Assembly (NCBI RefSeq): GCF_030160655.1
Contig: NZ_BSOT01000019.1
Coordinates: 124,001 to 188,000 of the forward strand
Origin: Agaribacter marinus
Lineage (GTDB): Bacteria; Pseudomonadota; Gammaproteobacteria; Enterobacterales; Alteromonadaceae
Length of the DNA: 64,000 nt
Direction: 5' to 3'
Positions 32,657-45,277 of this stretch are shown here, piece after piece. The notes below the pieces were generated by a model. It saw only the letters and a program-made list of their open reading frames with translations, ran no database searches and was not told the origin of the DNA. Positions within the stretch are counted from its first letter, which is position 1. Each line of letters opens with the position of its first letter. A program made the position numbers and the translations under genes.

Positions 32657-33795
32657 TGTTTGCTGAGAGTCCTATCAAACGCCGCAAATCTAAGTGTATA
32701 TATGTAGGCGATGTTCCGGTAGGCGATGGCGCGCCAATATCTGTACAATCGATGACAAATACTCTAACAACTGATGTCGAAGCAACCGTTGCTCAAATTA
32801 ATAAAATCAAGGCTGCAGGTGGCGATATTGTAAGAGTGTCGGTGCCTACAATGGACGCCGCCGAAGCCTTCAAGCGTATTCGCCAGCAAGTTGAAATTCC
32901 GTTAGTAGCCGACATTCACTTTGACTATCGTATTGCGCTTAAAGTAGCAGAATATGGCGTAGACTGTTTACGTATCAATCCAGGCAATATCGGTAATATT
33001 GAACGGGTCAAATCAGTCGTAGATTGTGCGAAAGATAAAAATATCCCCATACGTATTGGTGTGAACGGTGGGTCTTTAGAAAAAGATTTACAAGAAAAAT
33101 ATGGCGAGCCAACCCCTGAAGCATTGGTTGAATCGGCAATGCGTCATGTGGACATTTTAGATAAGCTAAATTTTGATCAATTTAAGGTGTCGGTAAAGGC
33201 CTCAGACGTATTTTTAGCCGTGGGTGCGTATCGATTACTTGCCAAGCAGATAGAACAACCCCTACATCTTGGGATAACCGAAGCAGGCGGATTAAGGTCT
33301 GGCTCAGTAAAAAGTTCTGTTGGCCTAGGTATGCTGTTAGCCGAAGGTATTGGAGATACTATCCGAATTTCGCTTGCCGCTGACCCAGTTGAAGAAATTA
33401 AAGTCGGCTTTGATATTCTTAAGTCGTTGCGTATTCGTTCTAGAGGCATCAATTTTATTGCATGCCCAAGTTGTTCTCGGCAAGAGTTTGATGTTATTGC
33501 TACCGTCAATGCTTTAGAGCAGCGCTTGGAAGATGTGTTAACGCCGTTGGATGTGTCAATTATTGGTTGTGTTGTCAACGGCCCAGGTGAAGCTGAAGTA
33601 TCAGACTTAGGCTTGACAGGCGCGAGAAACATGAGCGGTTTTTATGAAGACGGTGAGCGTCAGCGAGAGCGTATCGCTAATACCGATTTAGTCGATAAGC
33701 TTGAGCATAAAATTCGGACAAAAGCATTGATTAAGGCATCGATGCTAGAAGAAAATAAGCGAATTGATGTCAAACATCTAGATGAGTCAGCATAA
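32656..33795 (+). CDS. ispG: 4-hydroxy-3-methylbut-2-enyl diphosphate synthase (flavodoxin)
   Basis: [4Fe-4S] enzyme of the non-mevalonate isoprenoid pathway, converting MEcPP to HMBPP. 379 aa. Cluster ligands Cys270, Cys273 ([10 protein letters not shown]) and Cys305 ([11 protein letters not shown]), the same positions as E. coli. Translationally coupled to rodZ by a one-base overlap. Confidence 0.98.
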   Translation: MFAESPIKRRKSKCIYVGDVPVGDGAPISVQSMTNTLTTDVEATVAQINKIKAAGGDIVRVSVPTMDAAEAFKRIRQQVEIPLVADIHFDYRIALKVAEYGVDCLRINPGNIGNIERVKSVVDCAKDKNIPIRIGVNGGSLEKDLQEKYGEPTPEALVESAMRHVDILDKLNFDQFKVSVKASDVFLAVGAYRLLAKQIEQPLHLGITEAGGLRSGSVKSSVGLGMLLAEGIGDTIRISLAADPVEEIKVGFDILKSLRIRSRGINFIACPSCSRQEFDVIATVNALEQRLEDVLTPLDVSIIGCVVNGPGEAEVSDLGLTGARNMSGFYEDGERQRERIANTDLVDKLEHKIRTKALIKASMLEENKRIDVKHLDESA

Positions 33796-33831
33796 ATTTC
33801 CTTTATTACTTGTTTTTCTTCCCTTCCTAGA

Positions 33832-33860
33832 TTTACCCAGCGTGACAAAATCCTTATAAT
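33832..33860 (+). promoter_or_regulatory. Putative hisS promoter
   Basis: TTTACC (33832-33837), 17-base spacer, perfect TATAAT (33855-33860), about 40 bases before the hisS start. Confidence 0.6.
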
Positions 33861-33898
33861 GTCGCGCTTTCTTTAAATTAACAAAAAATGGGATAATA

Positions 33899-35179
33899 GT
33901 GGCTAAAACGATTCAAGCAATTCGAGGTATGAATGATTGCCTTCCAGAGCAAAGTGGCGCTTGGCAGTTAGTTGAATCTCATATTCGAACGTTAGCGGCG
34001 ACTTATCACTACCAAGAAATCAGAACGCCTATTGTTGAGTCTACGGATTTATTCAAGCGAAGTATCGGTGAAGTTACTGATATTGTTGAAAAAGAAATGT
34101 ACACCTTCGAAGATCGCAATGGCGATAGCCTTACCTTAAGGCCAGAGGGAACAGCATGCTGCGTTAGAGCTGGAAATCAGCACGGTTTATTGTATAACCA
34201 ACAGCGACGCCTTTGGTACATGGGGCCAATGTTTCGGCATGAGCGCCCACAAAAAGGGCGATATAGGCAATTTCATCAATTTGGGGCTGAAGCTTATGGC
34301 TTTGAAGGACCAGACATTGATGCAGAAATTATTGCAATGGGCGCACGTTTATGGAAAGCATTTGGTATTGAGCAAAGCGTTACTTTACAGATAAATACAC
34401 TTGGTGATACTGCTTCCAGAGAGCGATATAAGCTTGCACTGGTAGATTACCTAACAGGCTTTAGCGATGAGCTGGACGAAGACAGTAAACGTCGTTTGTC
34501 GTCAAACCCTTTGAGAATCCTTGACACTAAGAGCAAGGAAACGCAAAAAATATTAGAAGGCGCTCCCACATTATTCGATTATTTAGATGACGCATCAAAA
34601 CAACATTTTAGTAGTCTTTGTGAACACCTAGACGCGCTGGATATTGAGTATGAAATAAATCAAAAATTAGTTCGTGGTTTAGATTACTATAATCGCACGG
34701 TATTTGAATGGGTGACGAATGCCCTAGGTGCACAAGGTACAATATGTGCTGGTGGTCGTTACGATGGTTTAGTTGAACAGCTTGGCGGAAAAGCGACGCC
34801 TGCAATTGGATTTGCAATGGGCATCGAGCGTCTTGTGTTACTTATGCAAGAAATTAACACCGACGATAGCTTTGCTTCGTCCGCAGACGTTTATGTGACT
34901 GCGCTTGGTGATTTGGCGCAGCTTGAGGCGGCGACTATTGCTGAGCAGATTCGTGATAAATACGAAGGCAGTAAAGTTATTCTGCATTGCGGCGGTGGTA
35001 ACTTTAAGAAACAAATGAAAAAAGCGGATGCCAGTGGTGCGAAAGTAGCAGTAATTGTTGGCGAGAATGAAGTGAGTGCTGGTGAATACGGCGTGAAATA
35101 TTTACGCGAAGATACAGCACAAGAAACACATAACATTCCCAGTTTATTAGAAAACTTGGGTAAAATAATTAATAACTAA
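33899..35179 (+). CDS. hisS: Histidine-tRNA ligase
   Basis: Class II aminoacyl-tRNA synthetase, 426 aa. Opens [17 protein letters not shown]; motif 2 region [22 protein letters not shown]; histidine-binding loop [15 protein letters not shown]; motif 3 [10 protein letters not shown]-terminal anticodon-binding domain from about 330. GTG start with only a weak Shine-Dalgarno. Confidence 0.97.
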   Translation: MAKTIQAIRGMNDCLPEQSGAWQLVESHIRTLAATYHYQEIRTPIVESTDLFKRSIGEVTDIVEKEMYTFEDRNGDSLTLRPEGTACCVRAGNQHGLLYNQQRRLWYMGPMFRHERPQKGRYRQFHQFGAEAYGFEGPDIDAEIIAMGARLWKAFGIEQSVTLQINTLGDTASRERYKLALVDYLTGFSDELDEDSKRRLSSNPLRILDTKSKETQKILEGAPTLFDYLDDASKQHFSSLCEHLDALDIEYEINQKLVRGLDYYNRTVFEWVTNALGAQGTICAGGRYDGLVEQLGGKATPAIGFAMGIERLVLLMQEINTDDSFASSADVYVTALGDLAQLEAATIAEQIRDKYEGSKVILHCGGGNFKKQMKKADASGAKVAVIVGENEVSAGEYGVKYLREDTAQETHNIPSLLENLGKIINN

Positions 35180-35217
35180 GCTGCGAAACGCAGTTAAGGT
35201 TTGAGTTAGAGGACATA

Positions 35218-35856
35218 ATGGATCGTTACGAAACTGAAGAACAACAAGTTGAAGCCATCAAACAATTTTGGAAAGAAAACGGCACTGCCATTATCGTTGG
35301 CGCGGTTTTAGGCCTTGGGGGGCTTTGGGGGTGGCGGTTTTATTCAGACAAAACAATCGAAAGTAAGGAAGTCGCATCGTCTGCATATCAGGCGGGTATC
35401 GACGAGTTTGTTAAAAGTGAGGATACGGCTTCTCTTCAAGCATTTCTATCTGAACACAGTGACTCTGGGTATAGCAATTTAGCGGCCTTTATTGTGGCTC
35501 AACAAGCCGTTGAAAAAGACGACTTTGAAGCTGCTAAGCGAGCGCTAGAAGGTGTAGCATCTTCTACAGATGCGATTGCAGATTTAGCGCGTATACGTCT
35601 AGCGAAAGTACATTTGCATTTAGGTGAAAACACACAGGCAATAAGTCAGCTTGACCAAGTTGTAGCGACATCTTTTTTAGATCAAGTAAATGAATTGAAA
35701 GGTGACGCACACTTTGCAAATGGTGAATTTGATCAAGCGCGATCTTCATATAATCTCGCATTAGTTGAACTTCCTAACAATATTAATATCAAAATGAAAC
35801 TCGATAATATTGCGTATGCAAAAACTCAGGCTGTGAGTATAGATAGTGAAGAATAA
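35218..35856 (+). CDS. yfgM: YfgM-family tetratricopeptide membrane protein
   Basis: 212-aa bitopic protein: short cytoplasmic N-terminus, one transmembrane helix (about 21-40, TAIIVGAVLGLGGLWGW), and a periplasmic TPR-like helical domain. In E. coli YfgM associates with PpiD and the SecYEG translocon. It sits between hisS and bamB as in other gammaproteobacteria and overlaps bamB by 11 bases. Confidence 0.93.
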   Translation: MDRYETEEQQVEAIKQFWKENGTAIIVGAVLGLGGLWGWRFYSDKTIESKEVASSAYQAGIDEFVKSEDTASLQAFLSEHSDSGYSNLAAFIVAQQAVEKDDFEAAKRALEGVASSTDAIADLARIRLAKVHLHLGENTQAISQLDQVVATSFLDQVNELKGDAHFANGEFDQARSSYNLALVELPNNINIKMKLDNIAYAKTQAVSIDSEE

Positions 35857-37072
35857 AATTTATGTGCTAGTTGGCGCGGCAATGATGCTTGGCGGTTGTA
35901 GCACAATATCTGGTTGGTTTACGGATGAAGAAGAACTTGAGATACGTCGTTTGGCCGAAATCGATATGGTGTTTACTCCTCAGATAGAATGGCAGGAAGA
36001 AATTGGTGACGGTGTTGATGAGTATTTCTCAAACCTTTCACCTGTTGCGGCATACAGCAAAATCTTTGCTGCAGATCGCGCTGGCAGTATTTACGCCTTA
36101 TCTCCTGATAGTGGTAAGGTGCTCTGGGAACAGGACATTAGTACTGACAGCAAAGAAAGTAAGTTATCCAATTTATATGGCATGTTTCCAGCGCGAATTC
36201 CCGCTAAGATTTCTGGCGGGTTATCTGCCGCGTATGAAACTATTTTTCTTGGCACTGAAAATGGAGAAGTTATCGCGCTAAACGAAGCTGATGGCTCTAT
36301 AAAGTGGCAAGTAAAAGTCCCAGGGGAAGTCATTGTTCCACCAGCTATAGATGCAGGTGTAGTGGTAATAAATACCGTTGCCGGTGTATTGTTAGGACTT
36401 GACGCGGATACTGGAGAGGTTAAATGGCAGAATGAATCTGACGTACCGCCCTTGTCACTTCGTGGCGTTTCTGCGCCAACGGCGGCAAATGGTGGTGCAA
36501 TTGTTGGTACAGCCACTGGAAAATTAATTGTCAATATTATCGACACCGGTTTGACCGCTTGGGAGCAGGTAATAGCTAAACCTGTCGGTGCGACTGAGCT
36601 AGAGCGCATTGTTGACGTTGATAGTAAGCCAATTGTGTTTGGCGGCAATATTTATATTGTAAGTTATGGTGGTGGCCTGTCGGCAGTAGAATTACGTACC
36701 GGGCAAGTGGTGTGGAATCGCGAATATGCGGCATACCAGAACGTTACAGTGAATGGTAATACACTTTATGTGACTGACAATAATAGTAATATTTATGCTA
36801 TCGATCGTCGTAACGGTGTCGAGCTTTGGTCAAATACAGTGTTAAGAAAGCGTGGTCTAACTGCGGCAACACCCATAGGTGAACATGTCGTCGTGGGTGA
36901 TAAATGGGGTTTTTTACATTGGTTAAATCAGGCCGACGGCAAGATAGTCTCTAGGCTTGACTTAGGTGGTGATGACGAAGATGAAGGCATTTATACTGCA
37001 CCTATTGAAGCGAATGGTAAGCTACTGGTTAAAACCAGAGAGGGTGACCTTAACCTAATTAGTGTACCTTAA
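35846..37072 (+). CDS. bamB: Outer membrane assembly lipoprotein BamB
   Basis: Component of the BAM complex that inserts beta-barrel proteins into the outer membrane. Lipoprotein signal with Cys18 in LGGCST. The body is an eight-bladed PQQ-like beta propeller with repeated Asp-Gly-x-x-x-Trp motifs (GKVLWEQD, GSIKWQVK, GEVKWQNE, GQVVWNRE, GVELWSN). 408 aa. Confidence 0.96.
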   Translation: MKNKIYVLVGAAMMLGGCSTISGWFTDEEELEIRRLAEIDMVFTPQIEWQEEIGDGVDEYFSNLSPVAAYSKIFAADRAGSIYALSPDSGKVLWEQDISTDSKESKLSNLYGMFPARIPAKISGGLSAAYETIFLGTENGEVIALNEADGSIKWQVKVPGEVIVPPAIDAGVVVINTVAGVLLGLDADTGEVKWQNESDVPPLSLRGVSAPTAANGGAIVGTATGKLIVNIIDTGLTAWEQVIAKPVGATELERIVDVDSKPIVFGGNIYIVSYGGGLSAVELRTGQVVWNREYAAYQNVTVNGNTLYVTDNNSNIYAIDRRNGVELWSNTVLRKRGLTAATPIGEHVVVGDKWGFLHWLNQADGKIVSRLDLGGDDEDEGIYTAPIEANGKLLVKTREGDLNLISVP

Positions 37073-37082
37073 AGCTTAGTTG

Positions 37083-37103
37083 CTCGTTACACAGTATAAC
37101 GAG
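37083..37103 (+). other. Stem-loop downstream of bamB
   Basis: CTCGTTA (37083-37089) and TAACGAG (37097-37103) form a 7-bp stem with a 7-base loop shortly after the bamB stop, ahead of the main terminator. Confidence 0.4.
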
Positions 37104-37156
37104 TACAATACGTCAAAGCGTTTCGCTAAAATGATGTAACGCCACTAAATAATACA

Positions 37157-37185
37157 AACGCCAATGCTTAAGTCATTGGCGTTTT
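37157..37185 (+). terminator. Terminator between bamB and der
   Basis: AACGCCAATG (37157-37166) and CATTGGCGTT (37174-37183), a perfect 10-bp stem with a 7-base loop, followed by TTTT. The der Shine-Dalgarno (AGAGGA) follows within 15 bases, so der may depend partly on read-through. Confidence 0.8.
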
Positions 37186-37202
37186 AGTCTAAGAGGAAAA
37201 TT

Positions 37203-38651
37203 ATGCTACCAGTGATCGCCTTAGTTGGCCGTCCAAATGTGGGTAAATCTACATTGTTTAACCGTTTAACCCACACACGAGATGCATTGGTTGCAGATTT
37301 TCCTGGTCTTACTCGTGACCGCAAATACGGACAAGCGAAATATGAACAACGACAGTTCATCGTTGTGGATACTGGGGGAATCAGTGGTGATGAAGAAGGT
37401 ATCGATGCAGCAATGGCTGAACAGAGTTTATTGGCTATTGACGAAGCGGATGTAGTTTTGTTTCTTGTAGATGCGCGAGCAGGCTTAACGCCAGCTGATA
37501 TTGGTATCGCAAACCACTTACGTAAACAAGAGAAGGCTGCATATTTACTTGTTAACAAAGTAGACGGCATTGATGGTGATAGTGAGAGCGCAGATTTTTA
37601 CTCCATTGGTTTTGCTCATCAAATGCAAATTGCTGCGGCGCACGGGCGCGGCGTTAGTCAAATGTTAGACGCGGTGCTCGGGCCTATTGAGGCAGACTTT
37701 CCAGAAATGATGGCTGAGTCTGAAATCGAGCATGAGGAAGAAGACGCAGATGCTAAATTGGCGCGTTTGCAAAGCCTCCCTATTAAGTTAGCTATTGTAG
37801 GAAAACCAAACGTTGGAAAGTCGACCTTAACGAATCGTATATTGGGTGAAGAACGTGTCGTTGTTTACGATATGCCAGGTACAACAAGAGATAGCATCTT
37901 TATTCCGATGGAGCGTGACGAGCGAGAGTACGTGCTTATTGATACCGCAGGTGTGCGTAAGCGTAAGAAAGTCAGTGACACGGTCGAGAAATTTTCAATT
38001 GTTAAAACGCTTCAGGCAATTGAAGAGTCAAACGTTGTACTTCTTGTCATTGATGCACGACAAGGCATTACTGATCAAGATTTGTCCTTACTTGGGTTTG
38101 TATTGAATTCAGGACGGTCTTTAGTACTCGCCGTAAATAAATGGGACGGTTTGGATACTGACATTAAAGAAGATATTAAACGTGAACTGGACAGACGGTT
38201 AGGGTTTATTGACTTTGCGCGTTTGCATTTTATTTCTGCCCTGCACGGCACTGGAGTTGGGCATCTGTTTGAGTCTGTGCAAGAGGCTTATGCCTCTGCG
38301 ACTAAACGAATTAATACGGCGATGCTTACGCAGATCATGGAAATGGCGCAAGACGATCATCAACCTCCCTTAGTGGCTGGTCGCAGAGTTAAAATGAAGT
38401 ATGCTCATGCTGGTGGATATAACCCACCTGTAATCGTGATTCATGGCAATCAACTCGATTCTTTGCCTTCATCATACAAACGTTATCTGATGAATTATTA
38501 TCGTAAGGCACTTGAGGTGATGGGAACGCCAATTAAAATTGAATTTCGTGAAGGTGCTAATCCATTTGAAGGAAAGAAAAACCAACTATCCCTTTCTCAG
38601 CAGAGAAAGCGCAAACGCTTGGTAAGTTTTCATAAGAAAAATAAACGTTAA
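37203..38651 (+). CDS. der: Ribosome biogenesis GTPase Der
   Basis: Essential double-Era GTPase for 50S assembly. Two G domains with P-loops GRPNVGKST (near 9) and GKPNVGKST (near 200), each followed by DTGG/DTAG and NKVD/NKWD motifs, then a C-terminal KH-like domain. 482 aa. Confidence 0.97.
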   Translation: MLPVIALVGRPNVGKSTLFNRLTHTRDALVADFPGLTRDRKYGQAKYEQRQFIVVDTGGISGDEEGIDAAMAEQSLLAIDEADVVLFLVDARAGLTPADIGIANHLRKQEKAAYLLVNKVDGIDGDSESADFYSIGFAHQMQIAAAHGRGVSQMLDAVLGPIEADFPEMMAESEIEHEEEDADAKLARLQSLPIKLAIVGKPNVGKSTLTNRILGEERVVVYDMPGTTRDSIFIPMERDEREYVLIDTAGVRKRKKVSDTVEKFSIVKTLQAIEESNVVLLVIDARQGITDQDLSLLGFVLNSGRSLVLAVNKWDGLDTDIKEDIKRELDRRLGFIDFARLHFISALHGTGVGHLFESVQEAYASATKRINTAMLTQIMEMAQDDHQPPLVAGRRVKMKYAHAGGYNPPVIVIHGNQLDSLPSSYKRYLMNYYRKALEVMGTPIKIEFREGANPFEGKKNQLSLSQQRKRKRLVSFHKKNKR

Positions 38652-38741
38652 GGCATCATATTTTTAGGTTAACAAATAGTTAATTCCAATGTAGTCTGGT
38701 AGTCCTTTGTAAACTAAAAAGTAATTAAAAAGGAACGTAAC

Positions 38742-39116
38742 ATGGGTTTATTAGATGGCTTGATGGGAAATGCCAGTGAAGTAGATGTCGCTGAAGTGAG
38801 TGAAAGTTTAGCGGAAATACTTGCAGACAATGAGTCGATTACCAATGCTTATAAGTTGATACGCGATATGTTGGTATTAACGAATAAACGGCTTATATTC
38901 ATTGACAAACAAGGTGTCACAGGTAAAAAAGTTAGCTATCACAGCATTCCTTACAAATCAGTAACGAATTTTATTGTTGAAACTGCAGGGACATTTGACA
39001 CCGACTCAGAACTAAAAGTGTGGGTATCTGGCAATTCAACACCCTTGGAATTGGAATTGAAATCAAGTTTAGCACCGTCAGTACAACAAGCGCTGGCAAC
39101 TCAGATGTTCAGCTAG
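38742..39116 (+). CDS. Bacterial PH-domain protein
   Basis: 124 aa, soluble, resembling the bacterial pleckstrin-homology family bPH_1: MLVLTNKRLIFIDKQGVTGKKVSYHSIPYKSV is the typical strand-turn-strand core. The family is widespread with no settled function. Shine-Dalgarno AAAGGAA. Separate from der by 90 bases and convergent with the rluF-type gene. Confidence 0.85.
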   Translation: MGLLDGLMGNASEVDVAEVSESLAEILADNESITNAYKLIRDMLVLTNKRLIFIDKQGVTGKKVSYHSIPYKSVTNFIVETAGTFDTDSELKVWVSGNSTPLELELKSSLAPSVQQALATQMFS

Positions 39117-39118
39117 TA

Positions 39119-39967
39119 TTAAGAGCGCCAGATGTTTTTTGGCGTTTTGAGTGTTGTTTGAGGTGTTTTTTTGGCCGGTTTGGTTTTCATGGTTTTCATG
39201 TTTTTCGCAGTTTTACTTGCTCCCTGCACTGCATTTTGCAATAGCTGCAATTCACTTTTGGTAAAATTTCGCCATTGACCTAGTTTTAAATTACTCAAGT
39301 TAATGTTCATTATACGTGTACGTTTCAAGCGTTTTACGTCGTAATCAAAGTATTCACACATACGTCGAATTTGGCGATTTAATCCTTGTGTAAGAATGAT
39401 TTTGAACACAAATGTACTTATTTTTTCGACGGTGCAGGGTTTGGTTACCGTATCAAGTATTGGGACACCGCGGCCCATATTTTGAATGAATGACGCCGTA
39501 ATGGGCTTGTTAACCGTCACTATATATTCTTTATCATGTGCATTTTCAGCCCGCAGGATTTTATTGACGATATCCCCGTCACTTGTCAAAAAGATAAGCC
39601 CCTCGGAGGGTTTATCTAGTCGTCCAACAGGAAATATGCGAGATTTATGCTTAATTGCATCTATAATATTTCCCTTTATGTGGCGCTCCGTTGTACAAGT
39701 AATTCCGACAGGTTTATGGTAGGCAATGTAGACGCGATCTGATTTGTTATCAGGTGCCGCGGTGAGTATTTTTCCGTCAAGCGCTACTTTATCACCATGC
39801 ATAACTTTTGTGCCTAGTTCAGGCAGTTTACCGTTAATAGTGACACGTTTTTGCTCAATATATTTGTCAGCTTCTCGGCGAGAACATACACCCGTTTCGC
39901 TAATGTACTTGTTGAGTCGTTTACCTGTATTTTCTTGCATGGATGATTTGTTTTGTTTAATACTCAT
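39119..39967 (-). CDS. rluF: 23S rRNA pseudouridine synthase, RluF type
   Basis: 282 aa. N-terminal S4 RNA-binding domain (RLNKYISETGVCSRREADKYI, about 17-60), then the RsuA/RluB/E/F-type catalytic core with YHKPVGITCTT and the catalytic Asp in GRLDKPSEGLIFLTSDG. The C-terminal tail (about 250-282) is Lys/Thr-rich and probably disordered. The RluF label (U2604) rests on overall resemblance; a related family member is possible. Confidence 0.88.
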   Translation of the reverse strand: MSIKQNKSSMQENTGKRLNKYISETGVCSRREADKYIEQKRVTINGKLPELGTKVMHGDKVALDGKILTAAPDNKSDRVYIAYHKPVGITCTTERHIKGNIIDAIKHKSRIFPVGRLDKPSEGLIFLTSDGDIVNKILRAENAHDKEYIVTVNKPITASFIQNMGRGVPILDTVTKPCTVEKISTFVFKIILTQGLNRQIRRMCEYFDYDVKRLKRTRIMNINLSNLKLGQWRNFTKSELQLLQNAVQGASKTAKNMKTMKTKPAKKTPQTTLKTPKNIWRS

Positions 39968-42516
<2,549 letters not shown>

Positions 42517-42531
42517 TCAAAACTAGACCTA

Positions 42532-42560
42532 AAAAAACCACGCATATGCGTGGTTTTTTT
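42532..42560. terminator. Terminator after icd
   Basis: Palindrome CCACGCATATGCGTGG (42538-42553), flanked by A-rich sequence before it and seven T after it. It can serve icd and the convergent gene ending at 42592. Confidence 0.9.
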
Positions 42561-42591
42561 GTATTTATTAAAAGAAGGATTTAGTTAAACA

Positions 42592-43605
42592 CTAGCCATC
42601 CGCGCGCATTGAGCGCATAAACTTAGATTCAGGTGGTACTTCAATCTTCGCGATACTTTGTTCAACGATAGGTAACATCACCATACCCGGAAAATTACCT
42701 GATAATTTTACAAACTTGTCGCCTTTTTTGAACAAATAGTTAGTTGTATATACCGGTTCGATACCTGTATTTAATTTAACTTCAAAAGCATAGCCCTCAA
42801 GCACTTGATCTTGTTGCTCGATTTTAAGCGGCTTAACGTCTGAAATTGAATATTCGTTTATCCCTGCTTGTTCCACTAAAGCTTGCACTTGAAGTTGCTC
42901 TGAGCTTAATTCAGCAGCCAATAGATCCGCGTCATCCATGGTGTTTGTATAGGTAAACGGAGAAACAGGATATACCGTAATGTCTACCACAGCATCAGCA
43001 TACTCAGGGTGCTCATATCTCGCGATACTACCTTGCATTGGATCACGATATAAAGCTTGCTGTTGAAGTGAAAAATCGCCAATTGTTGATGGAATTGTCA
43101 TTTCTTGGTGATAATCACTGGCGCCAACCGTTTCGTAAATACGCTCCGCATCGAGGATCTCGGCATTTCGAATATGATTAACCCATTGCTCTAACATTAG
43201 ATTTGCAGCATTGTCTATTTTTTCTTGAGTGACGGGCAAGCCAATCGCTTGAGTGACATTCATATCGTCAATAGGAATACCGCGCCAACTCGTTGTAATT
43301 TCCATTACTAGCGTAGGAGAGGTGCTTGAATCAATGATTGCATCACCGACTAACACTTCATACTCAGACAAAGATAATGCTTCTTTAACATCATCCGCAT
43401 ATTCATTAGCCTTGATGAACTGGCGTAATGCGTTTTTGTCGAGTGTATGGGTTTTACACTGCGTAGTTTCACAATAAGTACTTACATTTTCGCTTAAACT
43501 TGCCGCGTAAAAAGGTAAATCGCTTTGATTGTTAGCAAAAGATACTTGGCTAAATAAAGTAAGTCCGAGAGAGGTAATAACTAATGAAGACACATTTGAT
43601 TTCAT
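42592..43605 (-). CDS. Secreted protein of unknown function
   Basis: I do not recognise a family. From the ATG at 43605 it is 337 aa with a clear signal peptide (MKSNVSSLVITSLGLTLFSQ, cleavage after SFA). Two cysteines close together (CETTQC) could form a disulfide in the periplasm. The rest is acidic, soluble-looking, with no transmembrane segment. The frame also allows a GTG start at 43623. Convergent with icd, and transcribed toward it from its own promoter region. Confidence 0.75.
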   Translation of the reverse strand: MKSNVSSLVITSLGLTLFSQVSFANNQSDLPFYAASLSENVSTYCETTQCKTHTLDKNALRQFIKANEYADDVKEALSLSEYEVLVGDAIIDSSTSPTLVMEITTSWRGIPIDDMNVTQAIGLPVTQEKIDNAANLMLEQWVNHIRNAEILDAERIYETVGASDYHQEMTIPSTIGDFSLQQQALYRDPMQGSIARYEHPEYADAVVDITVYPVSPFTYTNTMDDADLLAAELSSEQLQVQALVEQAGINEYSISDVKPLKIEQQDQVLEGYAFEVKLNTGIEPVYTTNYLFKKGDKFVKLSGNFPGMVMLPIVEQSIAKIEVPPESKFMRSMRADG

Positions 43606-43745
43606 GGAAACTACAACATCCACTGTATAAATTGTTATAACTTGGTATGGATTTTAACACCATACTTGTAGACAGACAAACAAATTTATAACAATTCATA
43701 CAAATGAAAAACAAAGTTTACATATATCAAGCGTTTAACTAACGA

Positions 43746-45170
43746 TTATTTTTTATCTATAACTTCGGCAGTAAATTCCCCATCTGTTAGACGTGTTTTT
43801 ATCAACTGTTTAGGGTGTATTTCATCTATGGAACGTAGGATTTTACTTTCAGAATGACTATCTTCTGAAAACGTAATGCTGTAGCCGCGTGCCATTGTAG
43901 ACAAAGGGCTGACAGAGTCTAACAAGGCGGTTTTGGCGCTCAATTGTTGAGTAGTCATTTTTAGGACATTTTGCATTGAATTGTGCAATACGCTTTCTTT
44001 TTGAACTAGTGCATTCTGCAAGGTTTCAATTCGTTCCGCCGGCGATAAGTTGTTTAGTGAGTTGTTTGTTATTCGATGCTTTTGCCGCATATTTTGTAAT
44101 GCATTGGTTATGCCTCGTTCTAGTTGCTGTTTAAGTTGCTCTATTTTTGTACTTTGCACTTCAATTGCATTTTGTGGGTGGCTGTTGTTTAGTCGATGCA
44201 GCAAGTTATCGAGGCCTTGTGCGTTGTTCTCAATCAGCCGTTGTGGTGATTGGTTTTTTAGGCCTTGATTAATCACGTCGAATCCATGAGCCTTAATTCG
44301 ATGTTGCCTGTTAAACGCGGCACTTAAGTTTGCGAGTTGTTGGCGTATTTGTTGTTTCAGTACTTGGGCATCTTTACTTAGTAATTCTGCAGCGGCTGAA
44401 GGTGTTGGTGCTCTCATATCAGCAACAAAATCGGCAATGGTCACATCAATTTCATGTCCAACAGCGGATACTATCGGCAAAAATGACTGATGAATTGCTC
44501 GAGCAACAGTTTCTTCATTAAATGGCCATAAATCTTCCAATGAACCACCACCTCTGCCAACGATTAACACATCTACTTCGTTGCGTTGATTAGCTTTTAT
44601 GATTTGCTTAACAATTTCTGGTGCCGCTAATTCACCTTGCACTGCGGTTGGATAAAGTACAACTTCGACACTAGGGTTTCTGCGCGCAAGTACATGTAAA
44701 ATATCATGAATAGCTGCACCAGTAGGAGATGTGATGACCCCAATTCGGTTAATTGTCGTCGGCAATGCTTGTTTAGCCTCATCACTAAATAAACCTTCTT
44801 GAGACAATGCGTGTTTAAGTGCTTCAAATTGCTGTTTTAATTGCCCAACGCCCTCAGGTTCCATATGTTGAACAATTAATTGATAATCCCCTCTTGGTTC
44901 GTACAAACCAATACTTGCACGCACTAAGACCTTATCTCCTTGTTTGGGGCGAAAACCGATTCGTTGATTTGCGCCTTTAAACATTGCGGAGCGCACTTGT
45001 GCTTGATTGTCTTTTAAAGTGAAGTACCAGTGTCCCGAACTTGCTGCCACAAAATTACTTATTTCACCGGTAACCCATACTAAGCCAATTTCACTTTCTA
45101 ACACACGTTTAGCAAAACGATTGAGTTTGGTGACACTTAATATACTGACTTGATCTGATGTGGCGAACAT
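43746..45170 (-). CDS. xseA: Exodeoxyribonuclease VII large subunit
   Basis: Nuclease subunit degrading single-stranded DNA, acting with XseB in repair. 474 aa: N-terminal OB fold (about 8-105), catalytic domain with GVITSPTGAAIHDILHVLARRNP and VGRGGGSLEDLWPFN, then a long coiled-coil region (about 270-400). Divergent from guaB, the usual gammaproteobacterial neighbour. xseB is not in the window. Confidence 0.96.
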   Translation of the reverse strand: MFATSDQVSILSVTKLNRFAKRVLESEIGLVWVTGEISNFVAASSGHWYFTLKDNQAQVRSAMFKGANQRIGFRPKQGDKVLVRASIGLYEPRGDYQLIVQHMEPEGVGQLKQQFEALKHALSQEGLFSDEAKQALPTTINRIGVITSPTGAAIHDILHVLARRNPSVEVVLYPTAVQGELAAPEIVKQIIKANQRNEVDVLIVGRGGGSLEDLWPFNEETVARAIHQSFLPIVSAVGHEIDVTIADFVADMRAPTPSAAAELLSKDAQVLKQQIRQQLANLSAAFNRQHRIKAHGFDVINQGLKNQSPQRLIENNAQGLDNLLHRLNNSHPQNAIEVQSTKIEQLKQQLERGITNALQNMRQKHRITNNSLNNLSPAERIETLQNALVQKESVLHNSMQNVLKMTTQQLSAKTALLDSVSPLSTMARGYSITFSEDSHSESKILRSIDEIHPKQLIKTRLTDGEFTAEVIDKK

Positions 45171-45277
45171 AAATGACTTATTTTTAGTAATTTTCCTTAT
45201 TATTCTAGTTTACCTTGGGAATAAAAAACACTACAATTACGCCGCAATTAAACCACTACCGAAACAGGTGAAATTGC

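Noticed and set aside
33177-33632. 151-codon open frame antisense to ispG
   Set aside because: Shadow of a strongly conserved gene; the composition is unlike protein.
36091-36648. 185-codon open frame on the minus strand inside bamB
   Set aside because: Lies wholly within bamB, is low in complexity and has no Shine-Dalgarno; an antisense shadow.
39124-39152. Terminator between the PH-domain gene and the rluF-type gene
   Set aside because: GCGCCA/TGGCGT gives only a weak stem and lies within the rluF coding end.
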